Of a stretch of DNA of 64,000 bases, positions 35,101 to 47,114 are shown in pieces (within the stretch, counting starts at the first letter, position 1; each line of letters opens with the position of its first letter). Under the pieces are notes generated by a model. That model searched no databases, was not told where the DNA came from, and saw nothing but the letters and a program-made list of their open reading frames with translations. The position numbers and the translations under genes were made by a program. Source of the stretch: Fistulifera solaris (lineage: Eukaryota > Bacillariophyta > Bacillariophyceae > Naviculales > Stauroneidaceae); contig AP026124.1 of NCBI GenBank assembly GCA_030295235.1, forward strand, positions 1,426,001 to 1,490,000, given 5' to 3'.

Positions 35101-37226
35101 TCAATTCAATTGGAAATGTAGGTGCTTGCTTCCCAAATACTTGTTCATAAGCAAGTCGTCTAGGTATGTCATCAAAGGGATCTCTTTACGGGCTCGTCTC
35201 AAGTCATCCAAGCCCTTTTGTACTGTTTGTTTGGCGTCACGGTAAACTTTCTCGCAAGCGTCTCTGTCGTTAGGATCTAACTCACGGGTGTCAATCGGTT
35301 TCCCAAAGATAAAATAGTTCCGTTTTGGAAAAGCCGGTGTAAATATGGGAAACCCCATATTTTCTTCCCCCTTTGACCATCGTACCTAGCAGCTGTCACG
35401 TTCAATGATCCTTCTCTCAGTCTTTCCCCAATAAACGGCAGGTTGAAGGATTCCTCCACTTCCAGTATGCCATTTACACTATCCACCATACCGATTGCAC
35501 TAAAGGGTATAATTGTTGCATTGAAACGGGCGGCAGTTCGTACAAAATCCACCTTTTCGGGCCACTTCAAAGCATAATCTTTGCTGATCGAGAGCGCCTC
35601 TTTGCACCGCCAGGAAACAACATGGTCGGTTGACCGGATTGCAGAAGTCGATAAAAGTTACGAGGAGTCACCGGTACTGCACCAAATGCTTGAAAATTAC
35701 GCGCAAAGTTGTCCGATTCCTTAATACCGGCGGTACGGCCTTTCAGCTCATTGAATGGTCCGAATCCCACAGCTACAGGATGGGCCAAACCCCGTGGAAT
35801 CTTATTCTTTTCTTTGAGCATTTGAGCAAATATTAAATTCAAATCCAAAGCGACTTAATGCGAAAGGAAATGCGGTTTTTCAGAAACAACTTCAAGATTG
35901 ATCTAGTTGCAACGCTGATCGGATTTACTTACAAAATTGATGGTTACCGACGAACAAAACGGGACCGTCCATGTCGATCTTGGACAAGCCCCTCCATCGA
36001 TTTCCATCGGTATCAGTACTGAAGAAAACAGGACTGTGCGCTCTTTCGAGAGGTCGAACAGTACTCGCTAGGACCTCTTCCAATTCTTTTCAGTTGGCAT
36101 AGTCCAATCGAGAATGGGGTCGTAGGGTTTCTTTCCCTTATGCTTGAAAGGATCAATTTTTGAGTACAAAATGGCTTCCGTCAAATTTACGCTGTCATCC
36201 AAAACAAAGTGACCGCGATTTTTAACAAGTAACTTCTCCGAATGAGGAATCAATTTCAGTAACCTGTCACATTCCGTTGCAGAAGGTACGAGTGCATCTT
36301 CTTTCCCAGCAACGACTAAAGTGGGAACATTGATTTGTTCCAAGCGAACAGCTGCCGTCCCCGGTAACAACCAACGCGTGACACGATGCTCGAGCAGCGA
36401 TGCTGGCAGACGCTCTTCTGTCACCGTAATGAAATGCTGCGCGGTCTCAAGTATATGTTGAAGTAAGGCCGGGCTCGGTTGACGCAATGATGGCAGACTG
36501 ACTATAGTATCCAGAATCCGTTGTTGCTGCTGTCGATCTGGAATCGTTAGCCCAAGAATGAAACTTCCCAGTAGCCCATAAGGTGTAATGCCATCAGTTA
36601 ACTCATTTTTTGGCAAAGAAGCCAACAGCGGCACCAAAGTGTCCCACCATGTTTGGTCAAATGAGGTTGCCGGGTTGACGAGAACAAGACCATCGAGTAA
36701 TTCCACTTTCCGCAAGCGAATGGCTACCGCAGACGCCATCAATCCTCCACAACTTTCTCCAATCAAAATCACTTTGCGTTCAGGTGTTGAAGTTTCCTTT
36801 ATAAATAAAGCAACAGCGTCCACAACCTCTAGAAAAGTCGAAGTGTCATTCGGACTGACCACGAGTCTCCACGTTTCGAAAGTTCTGGCCAAGTCATCAA
36901 ATTGAGAAACCGCTGAAATTCCGTATCCGTCCAAGCCTGGTAAATAGACTGCAAGTGGTTTGTTGCTGCTATCCAGACTATTGAGGTGCGAGGAGTCTCG
37001 CCAAGTTCCATCAGAGGACGGAGGAGCGATGTAGTCGAAGCGAAGTGTCGGTGTAATTTCCGTAGAAAGAGCCGACGGTCTCTCTAAATCCCGATACACT
37101 TGTTGAAACGAGTCAACGAGATCTTGTAAAGTTTGTGGTTGAGGGGGACACAAGAGCATGTGCCACATGCAGAGTCACGACGAACAGTGCGCTTAGGAAC
37201 GTTGACAGAGAATTTATTTTCTTCAT
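35101..37226 (-). CDS. PES: Phytyl ester synthase / DGAT (hydrolase-acyltransferase fusion)
   Basis: Plastid enzyme family (Arabidopsis PES1/2) that makes fatty acid phytyl esters and triacylglycerol from chlorophyll-derived phytol and galactolipid acyl chains. The start at ATG 37226 gives a signal peptide (MKKINSLSTFLSALFVVTLH, then VAHALVSP), fitting plastid import. An alpha/beta-hydrolase domain follows (LPGLDGYGISAVSQF; nucleophile elbow GESCGGL; GHFVLDDSVNLTEAI), then a DGAT2/LPLAT acyltransferase domain (VLFVGNHQF at the His motif, TMLFPGGAKE, RFNATIIPFSAIGMVDS, FPKRNYFIFGKPIDT). One intron (35932-35854) follows the NHQF motif. Four single-base shifts (G-run 37143-37147; near 36085, 35595, 35365) interrupt it. 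Corrected, it totals 683 codons. Confidence 0.88.
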
Positions 37227-37646
37227 TTGTTCGTTTGGCCTTTTTGAAGCTTGAGAAAAAGATGCTTGTGAGCGAATCCCTCTTTGGAAAGTAGCTTTCG
37301 AATAACTGATCAGACCTGGGGCTTATATTATCCGGAGATGATAATAAGAACGTTGACAACAACAATAGAAAGCGTTCGCGATCGGTATCGCAACAACATT
37401 TTCGTTGTAGCGAATGAGTCATAATCGTGACTCAAAAGGAACTCGTGACCCCGACAGCTTCGTTGCTGGTCCGCGTCTGTCCGTTCTTCGAGTGCCCAGC
37501 ACCAACCGAAAAATTTTGGAGATGAAGAATAGTCCTAAAACAACAAATATCCATTTCCATCGTTGCAAAATTCAAAGTGAACAAACAACCTTGTGCTTAG
37601 CAATCTTCTCTCTTGTTTTTCCTCATTTCCGGATAGCAGATTGATC
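37227..37646. other. Divergent promoter interval
   Basis: 420 bp between the phytyl ester synthase and MPP6-like starts. No other feature seen. Confidence 0.5.
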
Positions 37647-38177
37647 ATGTGGAAGCCCGGTTCCTCCAAGCCAAGGATCGCAGACGGCATCGATCCTCTA
37701 CAAGCCACAAAATCGACCCCAGCTTTGAAAGAACAAGTGGACACCACTAGTTCGACTCAACAAAAGACACGGCAGTTATCTGGCTTAACTATGAATATGA
37801 AATTTATGAAACGGAAGATAGACGAGCAAGAGAATCATCGACGACATAGTCATGACGGTGTGATACACCGACAATCGGATCCAGAGGAAACGATATCTTC
37901 TCTTTCGACGGAACCGTATCGGATGGCAACATCGACAGACATGTACTGCTACAACAATCTACTTGGAAGACGATCGTTCGGTAACTTCAATAAATTCATG
38001 GAATCAGCGTGGACGGCTTGCTATGAGCAATCGAAACAGAGTAACAGTCGGCACTCAGCTACCGATGAAGAGCTACTGCAGCGTTACAAAGACTTTGGTA
38101 GGAGGAAAGCTGTCGGTAACGACATTGATGATAGACCCGTAAAGCGGAGCAAACGGAGAGCCAAGCAGTCGCTTTAA
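37647..38177 (+). CDS. MPP6: MPP6-like exosome cofactor
   Basis: 176 intact residues from ATG 37647 (MWKPGSSKPRIADGID). Two short conserved blocks match M-phase phosphoprotein 6: LSGLTMNMKFMKRK (~residues 47-60) and NNLLGRRSFGNFN (~106-118). MPP6 links the nuclear RNA exosome to its helicase MTR4 and supports rRNA and ncRNA processing. The linker and C-terminus are charged, and the ending PVKRSKRRAK is a good nuclear localisation signal. The protein is otherwise disordered, as the family is. Confidence 0.75.
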   Translation: MWKPGSSKPRIADGIDPLQATKSTPALKEQVDTTSSTQQKTRQLSGLTMNMKFMKRKIDEQENHRRHSHDGVIHRQSDPEETISSLSTEPYRMATSTDMYCYNNLLGRRSFGNFNKFMESAWTACYEQSKQSNSRHSATDEELLQRYKDFGRRKAVGNDIDDRPVKRSKRRAKQSL

Positions 38178-38276
38178 GCATATAAAAGCTATGTTTGTGA
38201 CGCTGTCTTAAATTATGAAATGTTAAGTCTATTCGTTCGTTGTCAAAATTGCAAAAGAAAAGCGACACCATCAGGA

Positions 38277-38833
38277 CTACAGGTCGTCATACCGGGCAAT
38301 CAGACCGATCTGACGCAACTTCTCTAATGTCATATCCATATCACCATCGTGATGAACGAATATGCCGCCGGCGGCTTCCCATTTCTCACGGAGACATAAG
38401 CGATCGTCAATGAGTACAGCATTCGGACCGCTCTCGTACTGTTTGTTATCGGACCAACATGTGATGACGTTACACTTGTCTGTGGAAACTTTTCTGCCAT
38501 TCATGTTCAAATGAGTGCGAAAATGGCCAGCCATATCAATGTGATTCACTTGCACCCCCAACTCGCGCTCGCACCAGCGCAATTTCTCCACGCGTGACGA
38601 AGGATGATTGGGTACTCCGGTCAAAATGTCTGGCTGCAAATGCCGAATGGCACTCCAGAGGCGCTTTCCCTCGCGTGTCCATGGTAGCCGTTCAAAAAAC
38701 GCATCGGCTTCTTTGACTTTTTGCCACATCGTTGTGCCATAGCCTTGATAAAATTCTTTAGATTTTCCTTGACAAACTCCTGTATTTCGGATGCAATAAG
38801 AATGAATAGAGGAAAGAAGCCTCGGGCAGTCAT
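38277..38833 (-). CDS. HAD-like nucleotidase/phosphatase, N-terminus unclear
   Basis: The C-terminal ~150 residues are well formed: MWQKVKEADAFFERLPW, LQPDILTGVPNHPSS, the HAD motif IV-like NAVLIDDRLCLREKWEAAGG and IFVHH. They resemble diatom and bacterial 5'(3')-nucleotidase-like HAD proteins. The N-terminal motif I (DxDG) is not visible. Upstream is MTARGFFPLFILIASEIQEF in a second frame, and ATACAG before GAGTTTGTC could be an intron acceptor, so the catalytic exon may lie further upstream or be lost. One frame shift near 38740 joins the two parts. The activity call is uncertain without motif I. Confidence 0.5.
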
Positions 38834-39453
38834 GGCCGGGAGAAAAAATAAGGCAACAGAGAGGGTAGACAAAGAATGATCTGTGCGAGCTCGCCGAACT
38901 TAGTCAAATGTCTGCAAAAGTCAAGTTGATTATCTTCTCCTTTCGCCTCTTTAATGAGTAGCTATTCGATCGTTTGTCAATGCAGTTTAAAGTGTATTCA
39001 CATCACTACCAGAGTCATTTCAGTCGTGATTTTCTTGATGGTTGCGTTGAGATGACGACGAGCATTCCAACGACATCATCAAATAAATAATAATAAATGC
39101 GCCGGCTTTTTTTTTCTCTTTTAGGAAATTTGACGTCATCCAGTGTCTCAAGGCTCGCCAGAGAGCTGTACTACTCGCCAGAGAGCTGTACTACGTAGTA
39201 CGTAGCTACGTAGCACTGAAAAGTAATCTTGCGGACGCGACTACAACAAGTTGAGGCTTCCTGTGAGTACCGCTACGCGCTAGAGAGTTATGGTCGGAGT
39301 TTACCGCCTCTTTCTCCTCCACCTCGTCCGGATGTTGTTGACTTTTTCAACCCTCTATCTTTTTGACCCTCAACCTTGGACAAACAGTCCGTGTCTTCAC
39401 TCTGCCTCTTTCTAAAAGCGATTCTCGGTCTACTGTTTAACTTCTAAGCAGAT
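38834..39453. other. Divergent promoter interval with a 20 bp tandem duplication
   Basis: It contains two copies of a 20 bp unit (39154-39193) followed by TACGTAGTACGTAGCTACGTAG at about 39191-39212, a run of overlapping SnaBI-like palindromes. No gene supported. Confidence 0.55.
39154..39193. repeat. Two direct 20 bp repeats
   Basis: The unit CTCGCCAGAGAGCTGTACTA occurs twice head to tail without change, just before a TACGTA-rich palindromic stretch. Confidence 0.85.
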
Positions 39454-40461
39454 ATGAATCAACGCATACGATATGATGGTTCTAGCGCCGATGAAGAACA
39501 ACCGAGCGAATCCAAACCTCGTCCTGTTTTGATTTCAGTATCGCAGGGTTCATCTGCCGTTGCTGAATCGGAAGTAACCCACGCGCATCCTCCGATACAT
39601 GCTTCTGATTCCTTCGATCCCTTCGGAATTGGTGAATTACAGCAACAGCCGTCAAAGGCAGTGCCTTTCATTAAACCGCCCCCGAATGTGAGCCGCTTGA
39701 GTCGGACCAACAAAATTCTGCCGCCCAAAATGCTAATCAAGCTTACAATACACGAGCAGGTTTCGTCGGTGGCGAAGCCAGGAAAAGAACGTGAGGGAAC
39801 TTCAGAAGTCACCATAGATGGCACCATATATGCTCAAGTGCAATGCAGTGACGCGAATCGAAATGCACCTTTCTCTCTAAAGACGGGAGAATTAAGTTCC
39901 GGAACGTTGACTTTGTATCCCAATCAAGACTTTTCGGCTTCTCCGACAAAATGTGATGCAATTGAAGTTCCGAAGAAAGACGTTGGATACGTACCGGTTG
40001 CTTTCTATACCATAATGGACGAGATCGAGCACATGCCGGTTCTTCTCGAACGAAAGGTGACTGTGCAAGAAAAGTCCGTTCGAATTGCCATCCAAGTTCG
40101 ATCCAAATTATCCAATTTAGGAAAATGGAAGATTTTTCGATTGCATTGGCTATTCCAGAACGAATAGATGGCAACTCTGTGGAAGTGGTCCGGGGGGAGG
40201 GGCAATACGATGAGCTCAAGCGGACTGTTATTTGGAAGCTAGCATCGCTCAACAAGGGGGGAAAGTTTTATGGTCAGTGCTAACGCAAACTTATGGACAG
40301 TATTGGGCCTTGACGAAGATGTACAATTTCCGGTGATTCTTCGGTGTAGTTCTTCAGCGGACCACATCAGCTCGCTCGACGTGCAGGTTACCGAATGTGC
40401 TGAACATCCGGCCTCTTTGACTACACAAAAATTCATTCCTTTCAACTACTGCATCGCTTGA
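39454..40461 (+). CDS. Muniscin-type mu-homology domain protein
   Basis: About 335 residues. The N-terminal ~85 are disordered; SDSFDPFG is a DPF-type motif like those that bind adaptor appendages. The rest resembles a mu-homology domain as in FCHO/Syp1/SGIP1: MLIKLTIHEQVSSVAKPG, TIDGTIYAQVQCSDANRNAP, VIWKLASLNKGESF and the ending TTQKFIPFNYCIA, comparable to the RxF-x-GKY(L/I) end of muniscins. That suggests an endocytic clathrin adaptor at the plasma membrane. No F-BAR domain is present. Two one-base shifts (near 40125 and 40258) cancel, giving 336 codons. The family call is from motif memory, so moderate. Confidence 0.5.
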
Positions 40462-40573
40462 CGTAGAGAATATCAACTATCCTAATGATCGTGCTTGTAT
40501 GACTAGAGCTTTTAAATCAACGCTTGCAATAAATGAAGGTGAAATTGAATTCTGTTAGAGTTTATCGAAGTAG

Positions 40574-42122
40574 TTACTGCACACCAGTCTCGACCATCAT
40601 GCAATCTTCTTTTCCGTCAGACTCAATTTTCCCTTCTCCGTCATTTGTCGAATTAACCCTTGACAGGGCTTCGCTACATGCCTTTGCGAAAGCACAGATA
40701 GCTTCGACAACCTCAGGACGGACCCGAGTTACAACTTGCTCAGAAACTTCTTTACCTTCAGCTTCAGCGTGGGAGCGCTTTCGCGATTCAGCTTTTTCGA
40801 ATAGCCCACATTTTTCTAAAACGTAGTCTCTCGTCTGAAGGAACTTTCGAGAAACGCACTCGTCACATTCCCAATCGCCTTCGGGAATTTTCGCTAACTT
40901 TGGACGAAGACAAGTAGCATGATACTCTTTGTTGCATCCATCGCAAATTAGCAAGCTCCCACCATCACCACAAACGCAGCAAGCATCGACGCTATTCTCA
41001 ACGTTGTTGAACCGTTCCATTCTCTCTTCGCAGCATACTGTTTTGAGCAATCGATAACCCTCAGATGCTTTGAAGGTTCCCAAATAGTAAGCTAGAGCTG
41101 TCTTTATTGGAATGCCCATCTCGTTCGCAACAGACGACATATTCTTGCGTTTTTGAAAATCAAATCAGCAAACTGTTTTCTGGTCTGCTGATCCCAATCG
41201 GAGCCATCGATAGGTGTCAAATTCTTGGCAGCATCCTTGAATGCGTCCACATCGAAGTTCTTTTCCATCAGAAGAATGTACGCTTCTTCTCGGACGTTGT
41301 AAGGAACAGTTTTCATGAGTTCATCAACATCTAGTCCTTTTTCGAGGGCCGCGGCGGCACTCCATATAAGGTCCGACCTAAACAGCATTAGTCGAGACAG
41401 AGTTGGCATCCACCTTCATCTTTGCAATACGTACCTTGCTTGACATTCTTCCTCCGCATAAACCCCAGCCTTCGGTAAACTATCGACTTGGAAGTCAGGC
41501 CCTACACTGCTGCTCTTAGTTGGGTAATGTCTTCCTCCACGCTTCCAACTAAGATCAATGTCGTCATCATCAGCAACGCTTGATGTCTCGCTTTTCAAGC
41601 CTTCCTTGGAGCGCAAACGTCGTGCCGGAAATTTCGGTGAGAGTACTGGCTTCTTGGACAGCTTGTTCACTCCTCTCCGCAACAAGTCAGCCACGGAAGA
41701 CTCTAGGTCGTTGCGCCTTTCATTAAGGCGATCTACGACGTCCTTGATTCTGCTATAGTAGTCAACGCCTTTCACGCCCGTGCCTGGGTCAATATCCTTA
41801 GGAACAAAAACTAGTTCATCGTTGAACAGTTGCTGTGGAAAAGTTCGGTTAGAACAAACAAATAATGGAAACGTCCATGGCTATGGTTCGGAGAAAACCT
41901 AGACAAATGGTCTGTCCGTCTTCATAAACGTACCTTCGACCATCCGCCCGAAAACAGCGCTGGCCAAGCCACCGTGTGAAATACCTCAATGACCTTTTCC
42001 TTTTCAATGTGCTTTGCAAAACCAGAATTCATGCCATCTTTAATTTCTTCAGCCTTTATTTTTGGATTATTGTCAGATGCAACATCCTCTTTGCTTTCGA
42101 GTGTTGGAGTAGCAACATCCAT
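40574..42122 (-). CDS. ELM2-SANT-PHD finger chromatin protein
   Basis: Exons 42122-41934, 41832-41435 and 41377-40574, with introns of 101 and 57 bp; about 463 residues. An ELM2-like segment (VGPDFQVDSLPKAG) leads into LIWSAAAALEKGLDVDELMK and a SANT/Myb-like helix set (DWDQQTRKQFADLIFKKRKN; MGIPIKTALAYYLGTFKASE), as in MTA/CoREST-type corepressors that recruit histone deacetylase. A PHD finger follows (CCVCGDGGSLLICDGCNKEY, HATCL, DWECDEC), complete C4HC3. One missing A at 41150-41154 splits the SANT region. An upstream ATG at 42219 in another frame is less likely. A nuclear histone-reading corepressor is the best reading. Confidence 0.8.
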
Positions 42123-42364
42123 TGCTGCCTTGCTAATGATTAATGATTTCAAAAAAAATAAAGTGCGACGAGTTTTTTGTTTTGCCTGGATCGCGAAGCG
42201 ACGCGACGTTTTGGCACCGCCGCCATGACTCATGACTCATGACTGAATGATAGTCGGAAATATCTTGCTTGCAGTGCAATAAGGCTTCGAAATACTCATA
42301 AAACAACAACAAAAAATAGGAGTAATGATAATACTACGTAAGCCTTGCGAAAAATACTTAGACA

Positions 42365-43160
42365 ATGAACGCGAGTGATAAACCATTGTCTTTGCTAAAA
42401 TGCCTAGTGACTGGCGCCTCTTCTGGCATTGGAAGAGAGACTTGTCGAGTGTTGTCATCACAAGGGGCTCAAGTTGTGGGAATCGGGCGAAATGAGGTAG
42501 CTCTTTCTTCACTGAAAAGTGAAGGTGCAATCGTCGCATTTCTTGTAGCGGATTTGACAAAACCAGGAGAATGCGAGCGGATCGTTACCGAAGCATCATC
42601 TATATTAGATGGATTAACGACAGTTGTGAATGCTGCAGGAGTGTTGAAAGGTGGCGGATTGGGTAAAATCGATCTTGCTAATTATCACTACAACATGACT
42701 TGCAATACACAAGCGCCTTTTGAAATCATGGTCTACGCCATTCCTTTTTTGAAGAGAAGCAAGGATCTTTTCCCATCCATAGTTAATGTTAGCTCGGTGA
42801 ACGGCAAGCAATCCTTTGCCGGCTGCGCCACTTACTGCATGAGTAAAGCTGCACTCGATCAGCTTACGCGATGTGCTAGTGTCGATCTTGCCGCGGATGG
42901 CATTCGAGTCAACTCGGTAAATCCTGGTGTGATCAAAACCAACTTACAAAAAAGCAGGAGGGCTTTCCGATGAACAATATCATGAATTTCTTGCTCGCAG
43001 TATCGAAACGACACACCCTATCGCTGCCAGTTTGGGAAGAGTGGGCGAACCTGCGGAAGTTGGGGAGCTGATTGCATTTCTCGTTTCAGATAAAGCCAAG
43101 TTTATCACCGGAGAGTGCATTGCTATCGATGGTGGCCGCCAGAATCTAGGAGCACGATAA
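42365..43160 (+). CDS. Short-chain dehydrogenase/reductase (classical SDR)
   Basis: 264 residues after removing one A from the run at 42948-42953. It shows the Rossmann motif TGASSGIG (~residues 17-24), NAAG (~89-92), the active-site Ser in VNVSSVNG and YCMSK with catalytic Tyr and Lys, then VNPGVIKTNL and the C-terminal GECIAIDGGRQ. It is FabG-like, NAD(P)-dependent, of unknown substrate. The region after the shift reads GLSDEQYHEFLARSIETTHP and then FLVSDKAKFITGE, as expected. No targeting peptide is apparent. Confidence 0.85.
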
Positions 43161-43229
43161 TTATATTGCCGCATTCTCGATATGTTCGTTTCTAGTAACA
43201 ATCAAATTACAAATACCCGGGAATTATGA

Positions 43230-46200
43230 TCATTGTATAGAGCGATTTTTCTGCTGAGTTGCCAGAATATGCGGTGCGCCTTCACAACCTTCGGTGCTAA
43301 GCTTTCTTAGTGAATCTTCAACTAGTGCTGTCTTCCAGACCTTAGTTTTAATCATCCGCGCAGATAACTCAGCGACTTGACTTGAGCTCGAGGTAGAAAT
43401 ACCGAGAGATATGATGCTACTGAGAGTCTTGACTTCCGTGCATCTTCTCTTGAGGGCACACAGGCCATGATGTGACCAGGATTGGATGTCTGCGGCTAAT
43501 GAAAGGTACGAGCGCACAATTCGCCAACGACTTTCGAAGCTTTCGTCGCTCGTAAGCGCGCAATTCAGAACATCTGAGGACGACTTATCCAAGTCAAACA
43601 CTGCGACAAAGAGCATTCTTAGATTCTCTTCTGGAGGTATTTCCTTGCCCATATCACCCGACAGCACCTGAAAAGCCTTACTCGCCTCCTCAATCAAGGG
43701 CATGACTTGATCTATGCCTAGCAACTTTGACATAACACCCGAAAGTTTGTTCGCAGCATCGATACAATGTTCGACTAATTGTGCTGCATCGTTTCGGTTT
43801 GGCCTTTTCAAATCAGTTGGGAATAATTCTTTCCCAACGCTCGGCTCCAATTTCGTCCAGAGCGCTCTTTGACTTTCAATTATTTGTTGACACATGCTCC
43901 CACTCTGTTTAAGTCCATGTTCAACTCCAAGTGAAGTGGCAACGGTTAGGACCCGGCGATCAAGGTGTACGGGCGACAGCAATTCTAATGCTTTTTCCAA
44001 ATGTTCTTCTAACCACTTCCGCAAAACGTCATTGCAACACGCGACCAGTACGTCTTCTGTGCGATTAATAGTTCCATTCTCAGCTGGACAGCGAGATCTC
44101 ATTACCTCTTCGATTTTTCTTTGAAATTTTTCGACTGGCAATTTCTTGAGTAGTCGAGAAACAACAAATTCACAGATTAGCTTCATTTCCGGTTGCCGGT
44201 GAAAAAATCCATCCAACAAACTTGTTCTCAATATATCTTCAGGTGTAGAATACTCTTCTACTCCTTTAACGTTCCTAGGAGACGAGCTCGTGACATGACT
44301 TAGAATGGACGGCCTTAATTTTCTGGAGACACCGGGGCTCTTGGTCGATTTGTTGCTTTTCCGAGAAATGCTAGAAACGAGTGAACGCAAATCTTCGAGA
44401 TGCGCTATGGATAAAAATATCGCATTTGAAGGGATTGTCGCAAAAACATCAGCCTTTTTGCGTTCTGTAGACATTGCTGGAAGAGAGCAAGGTGAAAGTT
44501 TGGACGCTGCTGCAACACCGACTGCATTTGCGAAGAAGCTCTCCACGGCTAAAGCTACATGACACCAACTCACATCAGAAGCTTCCTTCGCCTTAGCTTT
44601 TTGCAATTGCCGCAAGATTGAAAGTACTTCGACGTACGTCTGTGACTTCATAGCTGATATGTCCCAAGAGCTCATCTGAAGTAGCTCTATGATCCAAGGT
44701 ACTATGAGATGTAGCTTATTGTTCAATAGCGCACTTTCGATAACGGAAATAACACACAGTCCGCATCCCTTAAGCTGCAGTAGCGCATCTAAGGCGGGAT
44801 CGGCGCTTAGATGTTCGGTAGTTGTTCCAATAGATCTCCAGTTGGGAGAGAAAAAAAGCAATCCAATATACCGAGCAAGCATAGACATCTCCAATAGCTT
44901 TGTTTCGCTTGATGCATCCTCATCAATTATCTTTGTCATTTTGTTAATTATGACGGATCTCAGATGAATGGCGAAGATGTACGAGTCAGCGGAAAGAATG
45001 AACAGAAAGAAAAACTCTTGGTGCCCAGGGAACAAATGCAAAGCCTCCGACCGAGGAGAGTTGGTGCCACGAGCAGGATCTGCTGCAACCTTGTGTGAGC
45101 TACTTCGACTCTGCGATGAGGACTGTGAGAATCGTTGATGAAGCTTTTGCAACTTGTCCTTGTCTGCGATTTCTAAAAGTTCTTTGTCCGTTTCTTGCAG
45201 CGGAACCAAACCAATTTGTAGTAGTAAATCCACAAAAGAGACGAAAACCAAGTATAGTTGGTTTCCATGAGACCCTCGATCACCGATCTTGACGACCGCT
45301 GGATCGACAGAAGTGATTTCTCCACTTTTGAGGCATCGAGGACTCTTCCTCGTACACTAAGAAACGATCTTAGCTGATATAAGAATGCATCTCTGCTAGC
45401 TTCCCTGTTCATGTAAATAAGCTGCTCTTCAGGTGAGCGGAAGTTGTGTCGTGAATCTCTTTGTTCGTCAAACGGCAGACTCAGTAATGCTGTCTGATTG
45501 CTTTTAAAAGATGAGGGTAACGTGCCGTTCCGACCCCACGCTTTCAACAGGCGGTCGCATTCATTATAAACGGAGGGAACGAGCTCCAGAAGAGGTGGAC
45601 ACCGAGCAAGAGTCTCCCACATAACAGGCCCAAGACCATACAAAATCTTTTCTTGGCATCGAATTGATTCTGAAGCAAAGTAGATGCACGAGGAATTGTC
45701 GACAAGAATATGACCCAGTGGACTCTTTGACGAAAGTCCGTTTTTGGTTTCACTTGGAAGGACAAGTAGCCGAAATAGCAAATGAAGTTCAAGGGGAGTC
45801 GAAGGAACAAGGCATGAATCGATTAACGCCGAATAAACAGCAACCAGATGTTTTAGTGCTATAGCTTCCGACAAACCTTCGTTCTTCTGAGGGGTGAAAG
45901 CAGGCTGAAGCGGTCTGTCTCCGTCATCTTTCCACTTGAACGTGCCTGACTTTTCAGGAGTCACCGGAGCACTCGCACATCGACCTAAGACATTACTAGA
46001 CGCGGAACTGCCAGGTTTCGATGCAAATGCTTTGGCAAACTGTTTCTGTGTTGGTACATCGAGCGGTTCTTCTGATTTCAAATCAACCAGATTACCTTTC
46101 GACACCGCCCATACTGATGCATTGAAAGCCGGTGTTAACGTGGCTGGGCGAATTCGTCGTTTGTTCCCTTTCTGAGAAGAAATTTTCGTCATCAATGTAG

Positions 46201-46498
46201 TATCCTTTTTCGACTTGACGGAGAGAGCGGGAAAAGATTCCTCGAATGACGGTGTTGTTTGTTTATTGTTTGTATCTTCGAGAAAAGGGCGACATGCATC
46301 TCGTACGCCGTTGAGTAAGGCAAGTGACGTCTCCACGCGATTATTGCAGCTGTAAGTTCCACAAAAACTCTCACTTTCTCCAGAGAGCCATGATATAAGT
46401 AGATGCGTTGTTTCGGGACTCTCCAGAGCTTCAACGGCATTTTCAATAGCACGAAAGCGATGGCAAGGACAAGCATCCACTTTTTCCGATTGAACCAT
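43230..46498 (-). CDS. CDAN1: Codanin-1 homologue (ASF1-binding)
   Basis: About 1,089 residues starting at ATG 46498 (MVQSEKVDACPCHRFRAIEN). Animal codanin-1 holds the histone chaperone ASF1 in the cytosol and controls H3-H4 supply. Visible landmarks: a short FEESFPALSV motif, then GNKRRIRPATLTP (~residues 122-134), a copy of the RRIRP-type B-domain motif by which codanin-1, HIRA and CAF-1 bind ASF1; helical middle (LKHLVAVYSALIDSCLVPST, LELHLLFRLLVLP); and the codanin C-terminal region (LLEMSMLARYIGLLFFSPNW). The frame breaks once at 45244-45247; one missing base restores 1,090 codons. I recognised it by motif order, so alignment is needed for certainty. Confidence 0.72.
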
Positions 46499-47114
46499 TG
46501 TCTGTTCGATGCTGTCAGTTTGCCCACGCCACAACAGTCGTTATAGTTTCTCTATTCAAAGTACAACTGAGTAATTTATTGGCATGGCAGAAGCTCTTGC
46601 TTTGTTGAATCAAAAGAATGGTTCGCTCGTGGCGTCGTATGTGTATAATGTGATGCGATGATTGTTTTTCCCTGGGTCGTTCTTTTTTTGCAATTAGGCG
46701 CCACAAATCAACAAGTAATTAAGGTTGTGGTTTGTGGCGAGGCACTGTATATCAGACTGTAGGCGACCTTTTCCAGTTACTCAACTTTACCAAGTCCGAC
46801 TTGTTTTCGCCCAGTTAGCTTCGCGTTATATCTTTCAACCACGGTGCCGTAGATACACCATTCAATAATGACGGGTCGATTATAGATCGAAGTGAAGTAA
46901 CTAAAAGGTAATTCATAACCAACTTTGCAAACTTAAACTGTGGTGATTCTGGCTTCAAATATTTCTGGTGATAACGTATACCGTCTCACAACGGTTACGC
47001 CCAATTAGTCATGTTAAGGTTTTCACACGTTAAACCTTGCTATGTCAAGGTTTCATACAAATGTATTAACCAGGGACACGCCATGATCTAAATCAACGAG
47101 CATCAATCTTTGAC
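46499..47114. other. Intergenic, no gene supported
   Basis: It contains the codanin-1 5' region. Two short inverted/direct words (AAGGTTT and AAACCTT) lie near 47018-47055. Nothing further is supported. Confidence 0.45.
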
